Positions 47,880-59,933 of a stretch of DNA of 64,000 nucleotides are shown piece by piece; within the stretch, counting starts at the first letter, position 1; each line of letters begins with the position of its first letter. Under the pieces are notes generated by a model that made no database searches, was not told the DNA's origin, and saw nothing but the letters and a program-made list of their open reading frames with translations. Location of the stretch: contig NC_077231.1 of assembly GCF_027887165.1 (NCBI RefSeq), forward strand, positions 127,402,487 through 127,466,486, written 5' to 3'. Position numbers and translations under genes: made by a program. The stretch comes from Monodelphis domestica (Eukaryota; Chordata; Mammalia; Didelphimorphia; Didelphidae).

Positions 47880-49095
47880 GATAATAGACATGTATTTTGA
47901 TAGGCAGTCATAATGATTGCCATTGTAATTTCTAGAACTGGAGAGTGATTATGAGACTTCTTCAGCTCAACCATTGTTGGGAAAATCATGACCAACAAAC
48001 ATCCTCTAGTTGTTTGAATAAAAGTGGGAAAGGCACTTCATCTCCTCACTTGATCCAGCAGTAGGTTGTAAATTTGAACTTTCTGTTCTCAATATGGATG
48101 GCGATAGCATATACTAGCAAAATGGAAATATGAAAGTTTCCAACTAAACTACACCATCATCTCTACCATTGTGGAAAGGTCAGAAATTTGTTATTGAAGT
48201 AAAAGAACAGTAAATGTAGAACAATTAAAGAATTCCCAAGAATTAATCTCTATAGAGGGAAAAGGAATAAAGTACAATACTATTAGCATTACCACTCTGC
48301 TAGCCCCCAATTTTTATAGTCTCCCTCTAGTTCCAGATAACATATAGTTAAAAGTAATTTGGAAGGAATATTAAGTGGAACAGAAAATCACTAAGGGCTC
48401 TCATTGACAATTCCTAAGTAAATATCATTTCACCATTAAGTCAATCAGATCTCACTATTCAACAGAGGTAAGTATAGGAGTTAAGCTATAGGCAAGTCTA
48501 TGATGGTATTGGGCTGCAAAAAGGGAGCAAAAGAGAATGGGGACAAAGATACTGAGAAAATGAGTGTGTAAAAAAAAACAAATTAAAAATGAAGTCATGG
48601 AAAAATAACTAGAGGGTAAAATTCAAAAGTAGAAACTAATTCTGTAATAATGACCATACTGAGATATCCATATTCTAACACATTTGTCAACTATTGTAAC
48701 CCTCCTTGTGTTCCTGCTATTCTATCTTTCCTGATATTACTAAATCTGGGAATTATCCCCAATCTTCTCTCTTCCTCATTCTCCTCAACTATTTCCCTCC
48801 CTTAGCCCACCTCTATAATTATTCATCTCTTCCTTTGTGTCATATAGAATTTCCATTTCACAACTAAGAAATTTCTCTTCGTTTTATACCACTCTCCTTC
48901 TCCTTTCATCTTTTTATACAGACAGTAGGCTTTTTTCAGAAGACATTATATCCCTAAATATCATCTCAAACACAGACTGTATATTTTCTTAAATGGCAAT
49001 CATCATAGTTCTTGAGAGGAAATTGACAATATTCTGTTTTCTCCACATTTTTCTATACCTTTTACCGCCTCACTCATCAGCCTCTATTTTTCTTT
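47880..49095. other. Unassigned DNA with possible L2 scrap
   Basis: The pyrimidine-rich part at about 48690-48850, with 'atctgggaattatccccaat', looks like a decayed L2 reverse-transcriptase stretch on the plus strand, at low confidence. The rest is unassigned, and no gene is seen. Confidence 0.35.
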
Positions 49096-49099
49096 TCTT

Positions 49100-51415
49100 T
49101 TTTTAAAAATTTTATTTAGAATATTTTTCCATGGTTACATAATTCATGACCTTCCCCCACAGTTTCTTCCCTCCTCCTGAAGCCAACAAGCAGTTCCACT
49201 GGATTATACATGTATCATTGTTCAAAACCTATTTCTATGATATTCATATTTGCAGTTGCATGATCCTTTAATATATAAACCCAAATCATAACCCTATTAC
49301 ACTATGTGATCAATCATATGTTTTTCTAATTTATTTCTGGTTCCACAGTTCTTTCTCTACTAAGTTCCTATGGATTGTGCTGGGTCATTGCATTGCTACT
49401 GGTAGAAAAGTCTATTATATTTGATTCTGCCATAGTGTATCAGTCTCTGTCTACAAAGGAGAATCTGGTTCTGCTCCTTTCACCTGCATCAATTCCTGGA
49501 GGTCATTCCAGTTCACATGGGATTCCTCCAGTTCTTTATTTCTTTCAGCACACTAATGTTCCATCACCAACATATACCACAATTTATTGAGCCATTCTTC
49601 AATCGATAGACACCCCCTCATTTTCAATTTTTTTTTTCACCAAAAAGAGCAAGGCTATGAATATTTTTGTGCAAGTATTTTTCCTTATTATCTCTTTAGG
49701 ATACAAACCCAGCAGTAGTATGGCTAGGTCAAAGGGCAGGCATTCATTTAAAGACCTTTGCACATAGTTTCAAATTGCCCTCCAGAATGATTAGACCAAT
49801 TCACAACTCTACCAACAATTTACTATTTATTAGTGTCCAAATTTAGTCACATGCCCTCCAACATTTATTACTTTCCTTTGCTGTCATATTGTCCAATCTG
49901 CTAGGTATGAGATGATACTGCAGAGTTGTTTTTTCTCTTTTCATTTCTCTAATCAGGAGGGATTTAGAACACTTTTTCATGGGCTTATTGATAGTTTGGG
50001 TTCCATCCTGTGAAAACTGCCTATTCATGTCCCTTGACAATTTGTTGATTTCGGAATGACTTGATTCTTTGTAGATTTTACTTAGTTCCTTATCTATTTG
50101 GAAAATTAAACTTTTGTCAGAGAGTTTTGTTATAAAAATGTTCTCCCAGTTTATTGCTTTCCTCCTAATTTTGGTTGCATTGGTCTGTACAAAAACTTTT
50201 AAAATGATATAATTAAAGTAATTCATTTTACATTTGGCAGTGTTCTCTATCTCTTGCTTGCTCTTAAATTCCTTCCTTCCCCACAGATCTGACAGGTATA
50301 GTAATGTATGTTTACCTAATTTATTTATGATTCCATTCTTTATATTTAAGTCATTTATCCAATTTGAATTTATGTTGGCATATAGGGTGTAAGATGTTGA
50401 TCTAAATCTAACTTTTCCCATATTGTTTTCCAATTTTCCCAGAAGTTTTTGTCAAATACTGAGTTCTTGTCCCAAAACCTGGGGTCTTTGGGTTTATTGA
50501 ACACTAGCTTACTGAGGTCATTTACCCCTAATCTAGTCCATTGATCTACCCTTCTGTCTTTTAGCCAATACCATATTGTTTGGATGACCAATGTTTTATA
50601 GTACAGGTTAGGATCTGGTACTGCTAGGTCCCCATCACATTTTTTTCATTATTTCCCTTGATATTCTTGATCTTTGGTTCTTCCAGATGAACTTTGTTAT
50701 ATTTTTTTCTAATTCTATAATAAGTTTTTTGGTAGTTTGATAGGTATAGCACTAAATAAGTAGATTAATTTGAGTAGGATTGTCATTTTTCTTATATTAA
50801 CTCATCCTACCCAGGAGTAATTAATGGATTTTTTCCAATTGTTTAGATTTCGTTTTAATTATGTGAAAAGTATTTTGTAGTTGTGTTTGTATAATTCCTG
50901 TGTTTGTCTTGGCAGATAGATCCCTAAATATTTTATATTGTGTAGAGTGATTTTAAATGAATTTTCTCTTTCTAACTCCTGCTACTGAGTTTTGTTGGAA
51001 ATATATAGAAATGCTGATGATTTATGTGGGCTTATTTTGTACCCTGCAAGTTTACTAAAGTTGTTAATTATTTCCAGTAGCCTTTTAGTTGATTTTTCTG
51101 GGGTTCTTTAAGTATACCATTTTATCATCTGCAAGGAGTGATAGTTTAGTCTCCTCATTGCCTACTTTAATCCCTTCAACTTCTTTTTCTTCTCTAATTG
51201 CTACTGCTAACATTTCTAGTACAATATTGAATAATAGAGGTGATAAAGGGCATCCTTGCTTCACTCCTGATTTTATTGAGAATGCTTCTAACTTGTCTCC
51301 ATTGCTGATGATAATAGTAAGTTGGTGGAATTTTTAATGTGTTTGCAATTCTTTTGATAGCTTTGTTCATCTCCTTTGAAAATATGTTCATCGTTTATTT
51401 TTGTGTTTATTCCCT
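49100..51415 (-). mobile_element. L1 LINE, 5'-truncated (about 2.3 kb)
   Basis: Minus-strand copy with its A-rich 3' end at about 49100-49125. The 3' UTR is followed by ORF2 running from its C-terminus back into the reverse transcriptase. An open frame of 196 codons at 49843-50433 ends with the L1 block 'KKCSKSLLIREM...YHLIPSRL...NKCWR'. A second frame at 50370-50591 holds 'NSVFDKNFWENW'. A third at 51194-51391 lies in the reverse-transcriptase region. The frames do not join without shifts, and stops occur, so the copy is inactive. It is truncated inside the reverse transcriptase at about 51415. It is the longest L1 in the window. Confidence 0.88.
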
Positions 51416-51559
51416 ATATTGCTTAGATAATAGATAATTTGAATTATAATTGAATAGATAATTAGATAATTTGAAGTAATGATTTCCTCCTAATTAATTA
51501 TTTTCTTCCCTTATACTTCCAGAATCTCCATTTTTAAGGGTGATGCCCATGTATTCATT

Positions 51560-51750
51560 CCTCCTGGGACTGCACCTATGATTTATTTTCATTTCTACTC
51601 TTCTTCCCATATCCTGGCCCCTTTTCAGTTTCCTGTTAAGTGTTGTCTTCTTCTATTAGAACATAAGCTGCTTGAGGGGGAGGTAGGTCTATTTGTGTTC
51701 TCAGAACTTACTGCCTAACACATTCTAAATGTAATAAATTCGTGTAGTTA
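51560..51750 (+). mobile_element. L2 LINE 3' end
   Basis: A run with 'cagtttcctgttaagtgttg', 'agaacataagctgcttgagg' and 'tgcctaacacattctaaatg' is the L2 3' terminal region on the plus strand, lying between two L1 copies. Confidence 0.6.
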
Positions 51751-51857
51751 CTCATTTTCCTTATTAAAAAGCTTTTCAGTTTCATGTAAACAAAATTATC
51801 TGTGTGTGTGTGTGTGTGCATGTGTACACTTCTGTAATTACTTCATTTGTGATTTTT

Positions 51858-53012
51858 TTTCTTTTTAAGGATTTTTCCATGGTTACATGATTCATGTTCT
51901 CTCCCTCTTCTTTTTCCTCCCCCTGCCAGAGGTGACAAGCAATTCCACTGAATTATACCTATATTATCACTCAAAATCTATTTTCATTTTGTTCATTTTA
52001 AATAGAGTAATCTTTTAAAACTAAAAACCCAATCCTATACCCAAAGAAACAAGTAATAAATTATATGTTTTTCTTCTGCATTTCTACTCCCATAGTTCTT
52101 TCTCTCAATATGGATAGCATTATTTCCCATAAGTCCCTCAGGATTGTTATTGCTATTAGTAGTAAAATCTCCTACATTTGCTCATCCCATAATGTTTCAG
52201 TTACTGTGTACAATGTTCTCCTAGTTCTGCTCATTTCATTCCACATTAGTTTATGGAGGTCTTCCTAGTTTTTATAGAAATTAAGCAATTCATCATTCCA
52301 CATAGCATAATAGTATTCTATCACCATCATATGCCACAATCTGTTCATTCATTCCCTAATCAAGGGACAACCCCTTATTTTCCTTTTTTTTTGACACAAC
52401 AAAGGAGAAGGATATAAACATTTTTCTACAAACATTTTTTTTTAATCTCTTGGGTACAAACTTAGTAATGGTATTATTGAGTCAAATGGCAGACAGTCTT
52501 TTAAAGCCCTTTGCACATAATTCCAAATTGCCTTCCAGAATGGTTGCATCAATTCACAACTACCAGCAATACATTAGTGTCCCGATTTTGCCACATCCCC
52601 ACCAACATTTATTATTTCCCTTTACTGTAATATTGGCAAATCTACTAGGTATAAGGTGGTACCTCAGAGCTGTTTTGATTTGCATTTCTCTAAGAAGGAG
52701 GGATGTAGAATACTCTTTCATGTGATTATTGATAATTTTGATGTCTTCATCTGAAAACTGATGATTCATATCCCTTGAATTTTGTCAATTGGAGAATGGC
52801 TTTATTTCTTGTACATTTCACTTACTTCCTTATATATTTGAGAAATTAGACTTTGTCAGAGAATTATGTTATAAATATTTTTCCTAGTTTTTTTTCTTCC
52901 CTTTTGATCTGGGTTGCATTGGTTTTATTTGTACAAAACCCTTTTAGTTTAATATAATCAAAATTATTCATTTTATATCTTATAATGTTCTCTATCTCTT
53001 GCTTGATTTCCA
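51858..53012 (-). mobile_element. L1 LINE 3' fragment (second minus-strand copy)
   Basis: Starts with the antisense L1 3' end 'atttttccatggttacatga' at about 51869. It runs through the 3' UTR into the ORF2 C-terminus. The minus-strand frame at 52560-52769 contains 'LLLREMQIKTALRYHLIPSR' and 'NNKCWWGCGKIGTLMYCW'. It is closer to the consensus I remember than the copy at 49100. It ends at about 53012, where it abuts another L1 in the opposite orientation. Confidence 0.87.
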
Positions 53013-53439
53013 TAAAATTAAATTAAAAAATAAAACTTAAATAATTTTTTGCATGAACAAAATCAAGGCAGCTAGGAAAAAGAGAGCTATTGAGGGAGGT
53101 AAACATTTTGGCATTGTATATATCTAACAAGAGCTTAATATCCAAAGTATCTACATATTATCTCTAGAACTAGACACCATCCGCTATTGTACAAGTCATC
53201 ACAGATGATGGACAAAGACAATTCAAAAATAGAAATACAAAGCATCAATAATCATATGAAATGCTTTAAAACAATGCTTTTAAGAGAAATGGAAGTTAGA
53301 GGTCTTCACACTCTGAGAATCATATGGGGGAGATATTGGAACACAATGTTGGAATACACTGCTACTGTTGGTTAAGTTGTTAATTGGTACAACCTTTTTA
53401 GATAGATGTTTAAATTAAACAAATGGACTTAATGATCCC

Positions 53440-53500
53440 ATTCCTTTATATATATAAATATATATGTATATATAAAATATGTATATATATTATATATATT
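53440..53500 (+). repeat. (TA)n-rich tract at the RTE insertion point
   Basis: A/T-only tract with 'tatatatatt' at its end, including the left 14-bp direct repeat of the RTE insertion. Confidence 0.85.
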
Positions 53501-54254
53501 GGGGTGTATGGGGTGCTCAGGGAGGGGTAGTATCTCTGATATGGAGGGCTTGTCATGCCCTCCTAGGGCAGCTCTCCAGCCTCTGACCCTCACCTGACAC
53601 TCAGCTCTCACTTGTGGCTCCCAGTAGCTGCTAGCATGCAGTAGAGGCCACACCCCAGGCAACAGCTTTGACAGGCCGGCTAAACCTTGTAAGGGTAGCC
53701 ATTGGGTCGTAGACCCCTGGTGAACCAGGGCTTTGCTCATCCAGCATGTGAAGACTGCTTTGGCGGAACAGGCGGAAGAAACCAACAAGAAGGTTCAATG
53801 GCTGAGAGGGCGACGCAGCAAAGCACTGTGGAGTGCTTAGGGCATGTTGGAGCACAAAAGACAACACAGCCATCCAATGCAGCTGAGGAAGTCTCCAGAT
53901 GTAACAACTTTTCGTGCCACTGGACCCAGGCTTCCAAAGCCGAGAGAGTGGGACTGTCTCTGTGCATCAACTTTTCCACTTAAATCTCCTTCACACACAA
54001 GTATCTTTGTGCACACTCATCTATCCTATACCCCGTCCACCCTCTTCAAGACCTGCGGCGATGGGGGAGTGGCGACACAACAGGTGGAGGTGACCACTGG
54101 CAGTTGTAGTCACGATCCTGCACGTAGGTGGCCCACGGACCAGTGGTCGCTCGGCCCTGTGGGCAGCAGGGACATTCGGCAGCATCCTGGGCGAATGAGC
54201 AGCCCTCTCTAGGACAGCAATGCTCACCCTAATCAAGGGAGGGGACTAGAAAAG

Positions 54255-55014
54255 GTGTCCCAAACATTGCCTGCCCTACAAACATCTGGTCAGCACACCG
54301 CGGCTGGTGGGTCATCCCCTTTAAGCGGTCGAAATCAAAGAAAAAATACAAAGAAACTCCTATTAGGAGCATGGAACATCAGGACATTACTTGACAGAGA
54401 GAATACCCCAAGACCTGAGAGAAGAACAGCTCTAATCGGTAAAGAACTGGCGTGATATAACATTGACATCACAGCCCTAAGCGAAGCACGCCTACCAGAA
54501 GAGGGATCACTCAGTGAACCCACCACTGGATACACCTTCTTCTGGAAAGGTAGAGCCACAAATGAAGACAGAATCCACGGTGTTGGCCTGGCTATCAAGA
54601 CCAGTTTGCTCAAACAGCTGCCAGACTTGCCTGTGGGCATCAGCAAGAGGCCTATGAAGATCCATTTACCTCTCAGCAAAGACCGGTATGCCACAATCAT
54701 CAGTGCATATGCCCCAACCCTGACCAGCACAGAGGAGACCATCGAGCAGTTCTACTCTGACTTGAGTGCCGTCCTGCACTCAGTGCCCACAAATGACAAG
54801 CTGATACTACTGGGAGACTTCAATGCCCGCGTTGGCCAGGACCATGAAAGATGGAAAGGAGTGCTCGGCAAACATGGCGTGGGGAAAATGAACAACAATG
54901 GCCTACTGCTACTCAGCAAATGCTCAGAGTTTGAACTCACCATCATGAACACTGTGTTCAGAATGGCGAACAAATATAAAACAACGTTGGATGTACCCAC
55001 GATCAAAACAGTAG
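54255..55014 (+). pseudogene. RTE endonuclease domain
   Basis: The frame contains 'LLLGAWNIRTLLD' at about 54357, the N-terminal Asn-bearing block of AP-type endonucleases. 'ISAYAPT' lies at about 54700 and 'LLGDFNARVG' at about 54808, the metal-binding Gly-Asp-Phe-Asn block. One TGA stop interrupts it at 54453, where the flanking sequence suggests an ancestral CGA Arg. A one-base insertion near 54986-54988 moves the reading from this frame to the frame used by the reverse transcriptase. A TAG at 55012-55014 then stands where related elements have Trp. The endonuclease would nick target DNA to prime reverse transcription. Confidence 0.85.
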
Positions 55015-57423
55015 CATCTCATTGACTACATCATTGTAAGCCGGCAAGACATCCAGGATGTACAGATCACCAGAGCCATGAGAGGAGCTGAATGCTGGAC
55101 AAACCAGTGATTGGTTAGAGCAACTCTACAAATGCACATTGAGCCTCACTATCCAAAAAGCACCCAGACAGTTCATGCATTTTACAACGTGAGTCGTCAT
55201 AGAGATCCATATCATTTGCAAACATTCCAGTCTTGCCTGGACGACAAGCTGTCTGCCAAGGGACCAATCACTGGAAGTTCAATCGAAAAATGAAACCAGT
55301 TCAGAGACGCAGTTAAGGAAACATCAAAGGCAGTCCTAGGCCCCAAACAACGCAATCACCAGGACTGGTTCAAAGACAACAACACTGCTATTGAAGACCT
55401 ATTGAGCAAAAAGAACAAAGCCTTTATGGAGTGGCAAAATAACCCAAACTCTGCTCCTAAAAAGGACAGATTCAAGTCTCTCCAAGCCACGGCACAGCGT
55501 GAGATCAGGAAGATGCAAGACTGATGGTGGGAAAAAAAGGCAGAAGAAATCCAATGTTTTGCTGATACGAAAAACTACAAACAATTTTTCAGTGCCCTCA
55601 GGACTGTCTATGGGCCATTGAAACCCACCACCACTCACTTGCTATCCTCTGACAGTGACACTCTCATAAAAGATAAAAAAGGCATCAGCCACAGGTGGAA
55701 AGAACACTTCAGTCAACTTCTCAACCGACCCTCTTCAGTCGACCATATCCTTGACCAGATCCTCCCAAACCGCACCATTGAACAATTTGACAAGGCCTTA
55801 AATGGAAAGGCGCTCCAGGCATTCCACATAGTGCTAACCAGCATATGGAAAGAGGAAGACATGCCCCCAGAACTCAGAGATGCCTCCATCGAAGCCCTAT
55901 ACAAGAACAAAGGCGCATGAGCAGCCTGTGACACCTACAGAGGCATCTCACTACTCTCCACTGCTAGAAAGATCCTCGCCCGTGTTATACTCAACAGACT
56001 CCTGTCATCTGTTTCAGAGCAGAACCTGCCTGAATCACAATGTGGCTTCCAACCATATCGCAGCACCATCGACATGGTCTTCACAGTGAGGCAAATGCAG
56101 GAAAAATGCCTTGAACTCTACATTGTCCTCATAGACCTGACAAAGGAGTTCGACACAGTGAACAGGGATGCATTGTGGGTGATCCTTAGCAAGCTCGGTT
56201 GCCCAGCAAAATTCGTCAAACTGATCCAGCTCTTTCATGTCGACATGACAGGGGAAGTCCTATCTGGTGGAGAGACTTCCGATCGCTTTAACATCTCCAA
56301 TGGCGTGAAACAAGGCTGAGTCCTCGCTCCAGTACTATTTTTCACCCAAGTATTATGACATGCTGTGATGGATCTAGACCTGGGTGTCTACATCAAATAC
56401 TGACTGGATGGCTCACTATTCGACCTTCGCTGCCTGACTGCAAAAGCAAAGACAACAGAGAGACTCATCCTGGAAGCTCTCTTCTCAGATGACTGTGCTC
56501 TCATGGCCCACCAAGAAAATCATCTTCAAACCATTGTGGACAGGTTCTCCACCGCTACAAAACTGTTTGGCCTGACTATCAGCCTCAGCAAAACAGAGGT
56601 GCTGTTCCAACCTGCACCAGGGAGGCCAACGAACCAGCCGTGCATTACAATCGACAGCACGCAGCTTTCTAACGTCAACACTTTCAAGTACCTGGGCAGC
56701 ACCATCGCCAACGATGGGTCCCTAGACCATGAGATTAATGCCAGGATCCAAAAGGCCAGCCAGGCACTCCGGCGGCTGCTCTGCAAAGTCCTCCAACACA
56801 GCAGTGTAAGCACTGCGACGAAGCTCAAAGTGTACAACGCAATGGTCCTCAGCTCGCTCCTGTACGGTTGTGAGACATGGACACTGTACCGGAAGCACAA
56901 GAAACAGCTGGAGCAATTCCACCAACGCTCCCTGCGGTCAATCATGAGGATCCGATGGCAGGACCAAATCACCAACCAGGAAGTCCTCGACAGAGCCAAC
57001 TCCACCAGCATCGAAGTCCTGGTCCTCCAAACCCAGCTATGATGGTCTGGACATGTCATCCGCATGGACCCACAGCGAATACCAAGACAGGTATTCTATG
57101 GTGAACTGTCAGCTGGACTCAGGAAACAAGGCCGACCAAAGAGAAGATTCAAGGATCAGCTAAAGTCCAACTTGAAGTGGGCTGGCATGACGCCAAGGCA
57201 ACTAGAACTCACTGCCTCTGTCAGAAGCAGCTGGCGAACCCACATTCACCATGCCGCCACCACCTTTGAAGATGAACGACGTCAATGTCTTGCCGCTGCA
57301 CATGAATGCCAACACCAGGCCACAACCGCACCTCCCGTAACAACTGGCATCCCATGCCCCATGTGCCACAAACTGTGCGCCTCAGCCTTTGGACTCCAAA
57401 GCCACATGAGGGTACATCAATAG
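55015..57423 (+). pseudogene. RTE reverse transcriptase and C-terminal zinc finger
   Basis: In one frame the region shows 'TYRGISLLSTARKIL' at about 55933, 'IVLIDLTKEFDTVNRDAL' at about 56121, 'SNGVKQG' at about 56299, and the catalytic block as 'LFSDDCALM' at 56479. RTE elements usually have F-A-D-D there. Then come 'FKYLGSTIANDGS', 'LYGCETWTL', 'SGHVIRMDPQ', and a final C-x2-C...H-x3-H finger at 57355-57420 before the natural TAG at 57421. Premature TGA codons occur at 55108, 55291, 55522, 55918, 56317, 56356, 56401 and 57040. Apart from these, the frame is continuous over about 800 codons, so divergence is mostly by substitution. Confidence 0.88.
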
Positions 57424-57549
57424 ATGATAATGCACAAAGACAATTGTCATTCTTGGTCACCGAGAGACTACCACTATATTATATATATTACAAAGATAGG
57501 GTAAAAAAGAAAAATTTAATATAGAACAAGATATTTACAGCAGAATTTT

Positions 57550-57749
57550 TTTTAAAAACCTTACCTTCTGTCTTAGAATCAGCACTGTGTATTGCTTCTA
57601 AGGCAGAAGAGTGGTAAGGGATAGGCAATGGTGTTTAAATGGCTTGCTCAGGGTCATGCAACCGGGAAGTATCTGAGACCAGATTTGAACCTAGTATCTC
57701 CTGTATCTAAGCCTGGCTTTCAATCAATTGAGCCACTCAGCTGTCCCCT
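57550..57749 (-). mobile_element. tRNA-derived marsupial SINE inside L1
   Basis: Same SINE family as 6317-6529, on the minus strand. The plus strand shows 'aaccttaccttctgtcttag', 'gaagagtggtaagggatagg' and 'ttgagccactcagctgtccc'. A likely 9-bp target duplication is 'cagaatttt' at 57541-57549 and 'cagaaattt' at 57750-57758. It interrupts the right part of the L1 that also holds the RTE. Confidence 0.88.
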
Positions 57750-58079
57750 CAGAAATTTCAGTAGTTTAAAAAAATGGAACAATAAATACAACTCAACTGG
57801 AAAATGCCTGGAAAATTTTAGTTATTAAATTGAGAGATATTATTGAAATGTAAGAAGCATAAGAATTCCTGCATTAACTGACAAACTGAAAAAAGCAGAG
57901 CCAGAAAAACATCATTCATGATAATTTCAATAATAAGAATAAAACAATGCTGACATAAACATTCAGATTTGGTGTTATAACAAATCTTGTTTATAGAAAT
58001 TGATTAAATAGACTTTCCTCCTCTATATAAAAGATGGTAAATCATAAATGTGGAATGTTTCATGAGCTATCAAAAGTTG

Positions 58080-58205
58080 TTGATCTGAGACCCAGGGAGA
58101 TTAAGTGACTTCCCCAAATTTAGAGTAAAATTGCATAATGAGATTTTAAACTCAGGTTTTCTGACTCCAAATCCAGGGCACCCTTCACTGTGCTATATTC
58201 TAATA
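58080..58205 (-). mobile_element. MIR-class SINE fragment
   Basis: The plus strand reads 'gagattaagtgacttcccca', then 'tctgactccaaatccagggc' and 'tcactgtgctat', the reverse complement of the MIR tRNA-like half. Confidence 0.65.
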
Positions 58206-58209
58206 TAAT

Positions 58210-59675
58210 AGGTAGCAGTATACCTGAATTGGGGAATTAGTCTTTTTTTTATGGGTCAGGGAAGATACAGATACTTTGGCTCACCAGAGTACTGTGAAAC
58301 TTGCTGCTTTCTCTTGCCAACATTCTTCAAAGAGCATTTGAGCTAAGGAGAGAATTCCCATTTTTATTGGTGATAATAATAAAGATAAATGTTTTTCAGC
58401 AAATATTTCCACTTGATATCTATATCTTTGGTGAGTATTTTTGAAAAATTGAGTAGATAAATTATTGAAAGGTTATAAAAGTCATATGATCTAGAAATAC
58501 ATAGTTCTAATTATAAAAAGTGCTAGCATTATAGATAAAACGAAACAATGTTTTCTTCCAAATTTATAAAATATCAGTCCCACAAATAAAATAGAAGTGA
58601 AAATTCCCTCTTGACCAATCTTTAGCAGCTAACTCATTTTATTTTAAAGTCCTAGATATTTATGAAAGTGACTGGACAAGGATCCATTTTAGTGGACTAA
58701 AATGATACATTTACTCTTATTCCAGCAGAACAAGAAGTAATGAATTTATATTATGATAGTATATTGAAACAATAAACTAGACCTGAAAAATTTTGTGGTG
58801 TTTTGGCTATAACTAAATAAAAAGTATTCTGTTTTATCAAAGTGCTATATATTTTATTACTATTGGTAATGCTCCTTTCTGTTTTGATTATATAACATTT
58901 GACATGAGGTTTTCTCTTTTAGTGTTATAAGGGGAAAATATTGGCTTTGATTATTGGGGGAAAAAGAATCACTGACCCAAGATTTTGACAAAATTTGTAT
59001 CAGAAAATTTATTAGTAATAATATTGTGATTTGAAATGTTAAAAGGATTTTCATCAAGCATCTTCATTGAATATTTAACATTTGAGTTTTAATTAAATTG
59101 CAATACATTTTAAATTTATTTATGTAAAATACAATCTAAGAAAATTATTTGTGTAAATTATTTTATGAAAGATGAGAGATGACATTTTTGTCAAAAGGGG
59201 GACTTGACTATACACACTTAAAAACTATTACTTTAAAGGAATGATGAGTGTGGCAAATAGAGATAGTAAGAGAAGTCAACTTTTTTTTAGCAGCTTGGAG
59301 GGAAATGATATTTGGGGGCACTACCTGGAGGGGAAAGGCAAAAAAACTGGGATTTTTGAATTGTGTTTATTTGTTAGTTTTCTAATCAATTGACTTGGTT
59401 TAACTTGTAGGGAAGGGGACGGGGAAGAAAAGCTAGTAGAAATGGAGAGGTTTAAAATAAAAAAGAATTGAATAGTCATTTGAGGAAACTTTAAAAAAGA
59501 ACTTGGAAATTTGGGTGTTAGGTTATAATTAAATGAGTTAACCTTACTGAGCTTCATCTTTTCCTCAGACATTAGAGAATATAAGGAAAAATGGGTGAGA
59601 ATATATTGGTATTTGAATATAAAGAGTAGGGGAGATGAAAGAGTTCATGGTGCATAGTTGGTTTGGATGGGCAGT
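58210..59675. other. Unassigned AT-rich noncoding DNA
   Basis: I see no gene or nameable repeat. The minus-strand frames at 58860-59057 and 59321-59572 have no recognisable product. Confidence 0.5.
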
Positions 59676-59679
59676 ATTA

Positions 59680-59860
59680 TGTAGTAGAATTAGCACATTT
59701 GGAAACATTAAACTTTTTTCTAATCAAAGTCTGCTACTTACTTGTGTGAACTATTAGAAAAGTGTTTTAACCCATTCAGGATTCAGTTTCTTCATCCATA
59801 AAATGAAAAGGCCAGACTAGAATATCTACAAGAAGCTTTCCAGTTGTAACTATATGATCC
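59680..59860 (+). mobile_element. MIR-class SINE
   Basis: A diverged plus-strand copy from 'tgtagtagaattagcacatt' through 'cagtttcttcatccataaaa' to 'ttccagttgtaactatatga', keeping the MIR order of head, core and 3' half. Confidence 0.6.
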
Positions 59861-59933
59861 CATAATTTTTCAGGAAAGGAGAAGGGAATGTTTTCTTGCT
59901 GAGAGGAATTTGGGAAAAGACTAAGGCTGTTTT

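Larger units (their letters stand above)
42200..47880. mobile_element. Class I (gammaretrovirus-like) endogenous retrovirus fossil, rearranged
   Basis: This region holds pieces of an old retrovirus in two orientations. An LTR-like segment and an integrase region lie on the minus strand (42200-44420). A gag region with a following open stretch lies on the plus strand (44880-46793). Further DNA to about 47880 is probably part of it. It is broken, with many breaks (well over ten across all parts), and no complete gene remains. The opposed orientation implies an internal inversion or two separate insertions. It is clearly old. The class is inferred from the gamma-type integrase and the gag layout. 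Confidence 0.75.
53501..57475 (+). mobile_element. Nearly full-length RTE-clade LINE
   Basis: A 3.98-kb GC-rich element with sharp borders sits between 14-bp direct repeats atattatatatatt at 53487-53500 and 57476-57489, although these are low-complexity. It has a 5' noncoding region of about 0.8 kb and then one long decayed frame with an AP-type endonuclease, a reverse transcriptase and a C-terminal CCHH finger. A 3' tail of about 50 bp ends in ATT-rich DNA. That layout, without a poly(A) tail, is typical of the RTE clade; a marsupial RTE/BovB-like family is likely, but the exact name is not certain. The reading frame carries ten premature stops, nine of them TGA, and one frameshift near 54986, so it is inactive. 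Confidence 0.88.
53015..58000 (+). mobile_element. L1 LINE fragment split by an RTE LINE and a SINE
   Basis: Plus-strand L1 ORF2 C-terminal DNA lies at 53015-53486, including 'atcaataatcatatgaaatg' and 'tttaagagaaatggaagtta'. The same L1 resumes after the RTE element at 57490 ('atttacagcagaa', the stretch parallel to 8517-8540). It is cut again by the SINE at 57550-57749 and continues to about 57960-58000 ('ctggaaaatgcctgg', 'gcagagccagaaaaacatca'). It is the oldest element in this nest. Confidence 0.72.

Noticed and set aside
49843-50433. 196-codon minus-strand open frame that might look like a host gene
   Set aside because: Its motifs are those of L1 ORF2 and it sits in order within a longer L1 copy.
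53429-54236. Several overlapping open frames of 70-122 codons on both strands
   Set aside because: They fall in the GC-rich 5' noncoding region of the RTE LINE, where few stops occur by chance, and none shows a known domain.
56526-57065. 179-codon minus-strand frame
   Set aside because: It is the shadow of the RTE reverse-transcriptase frame on the plus strand.
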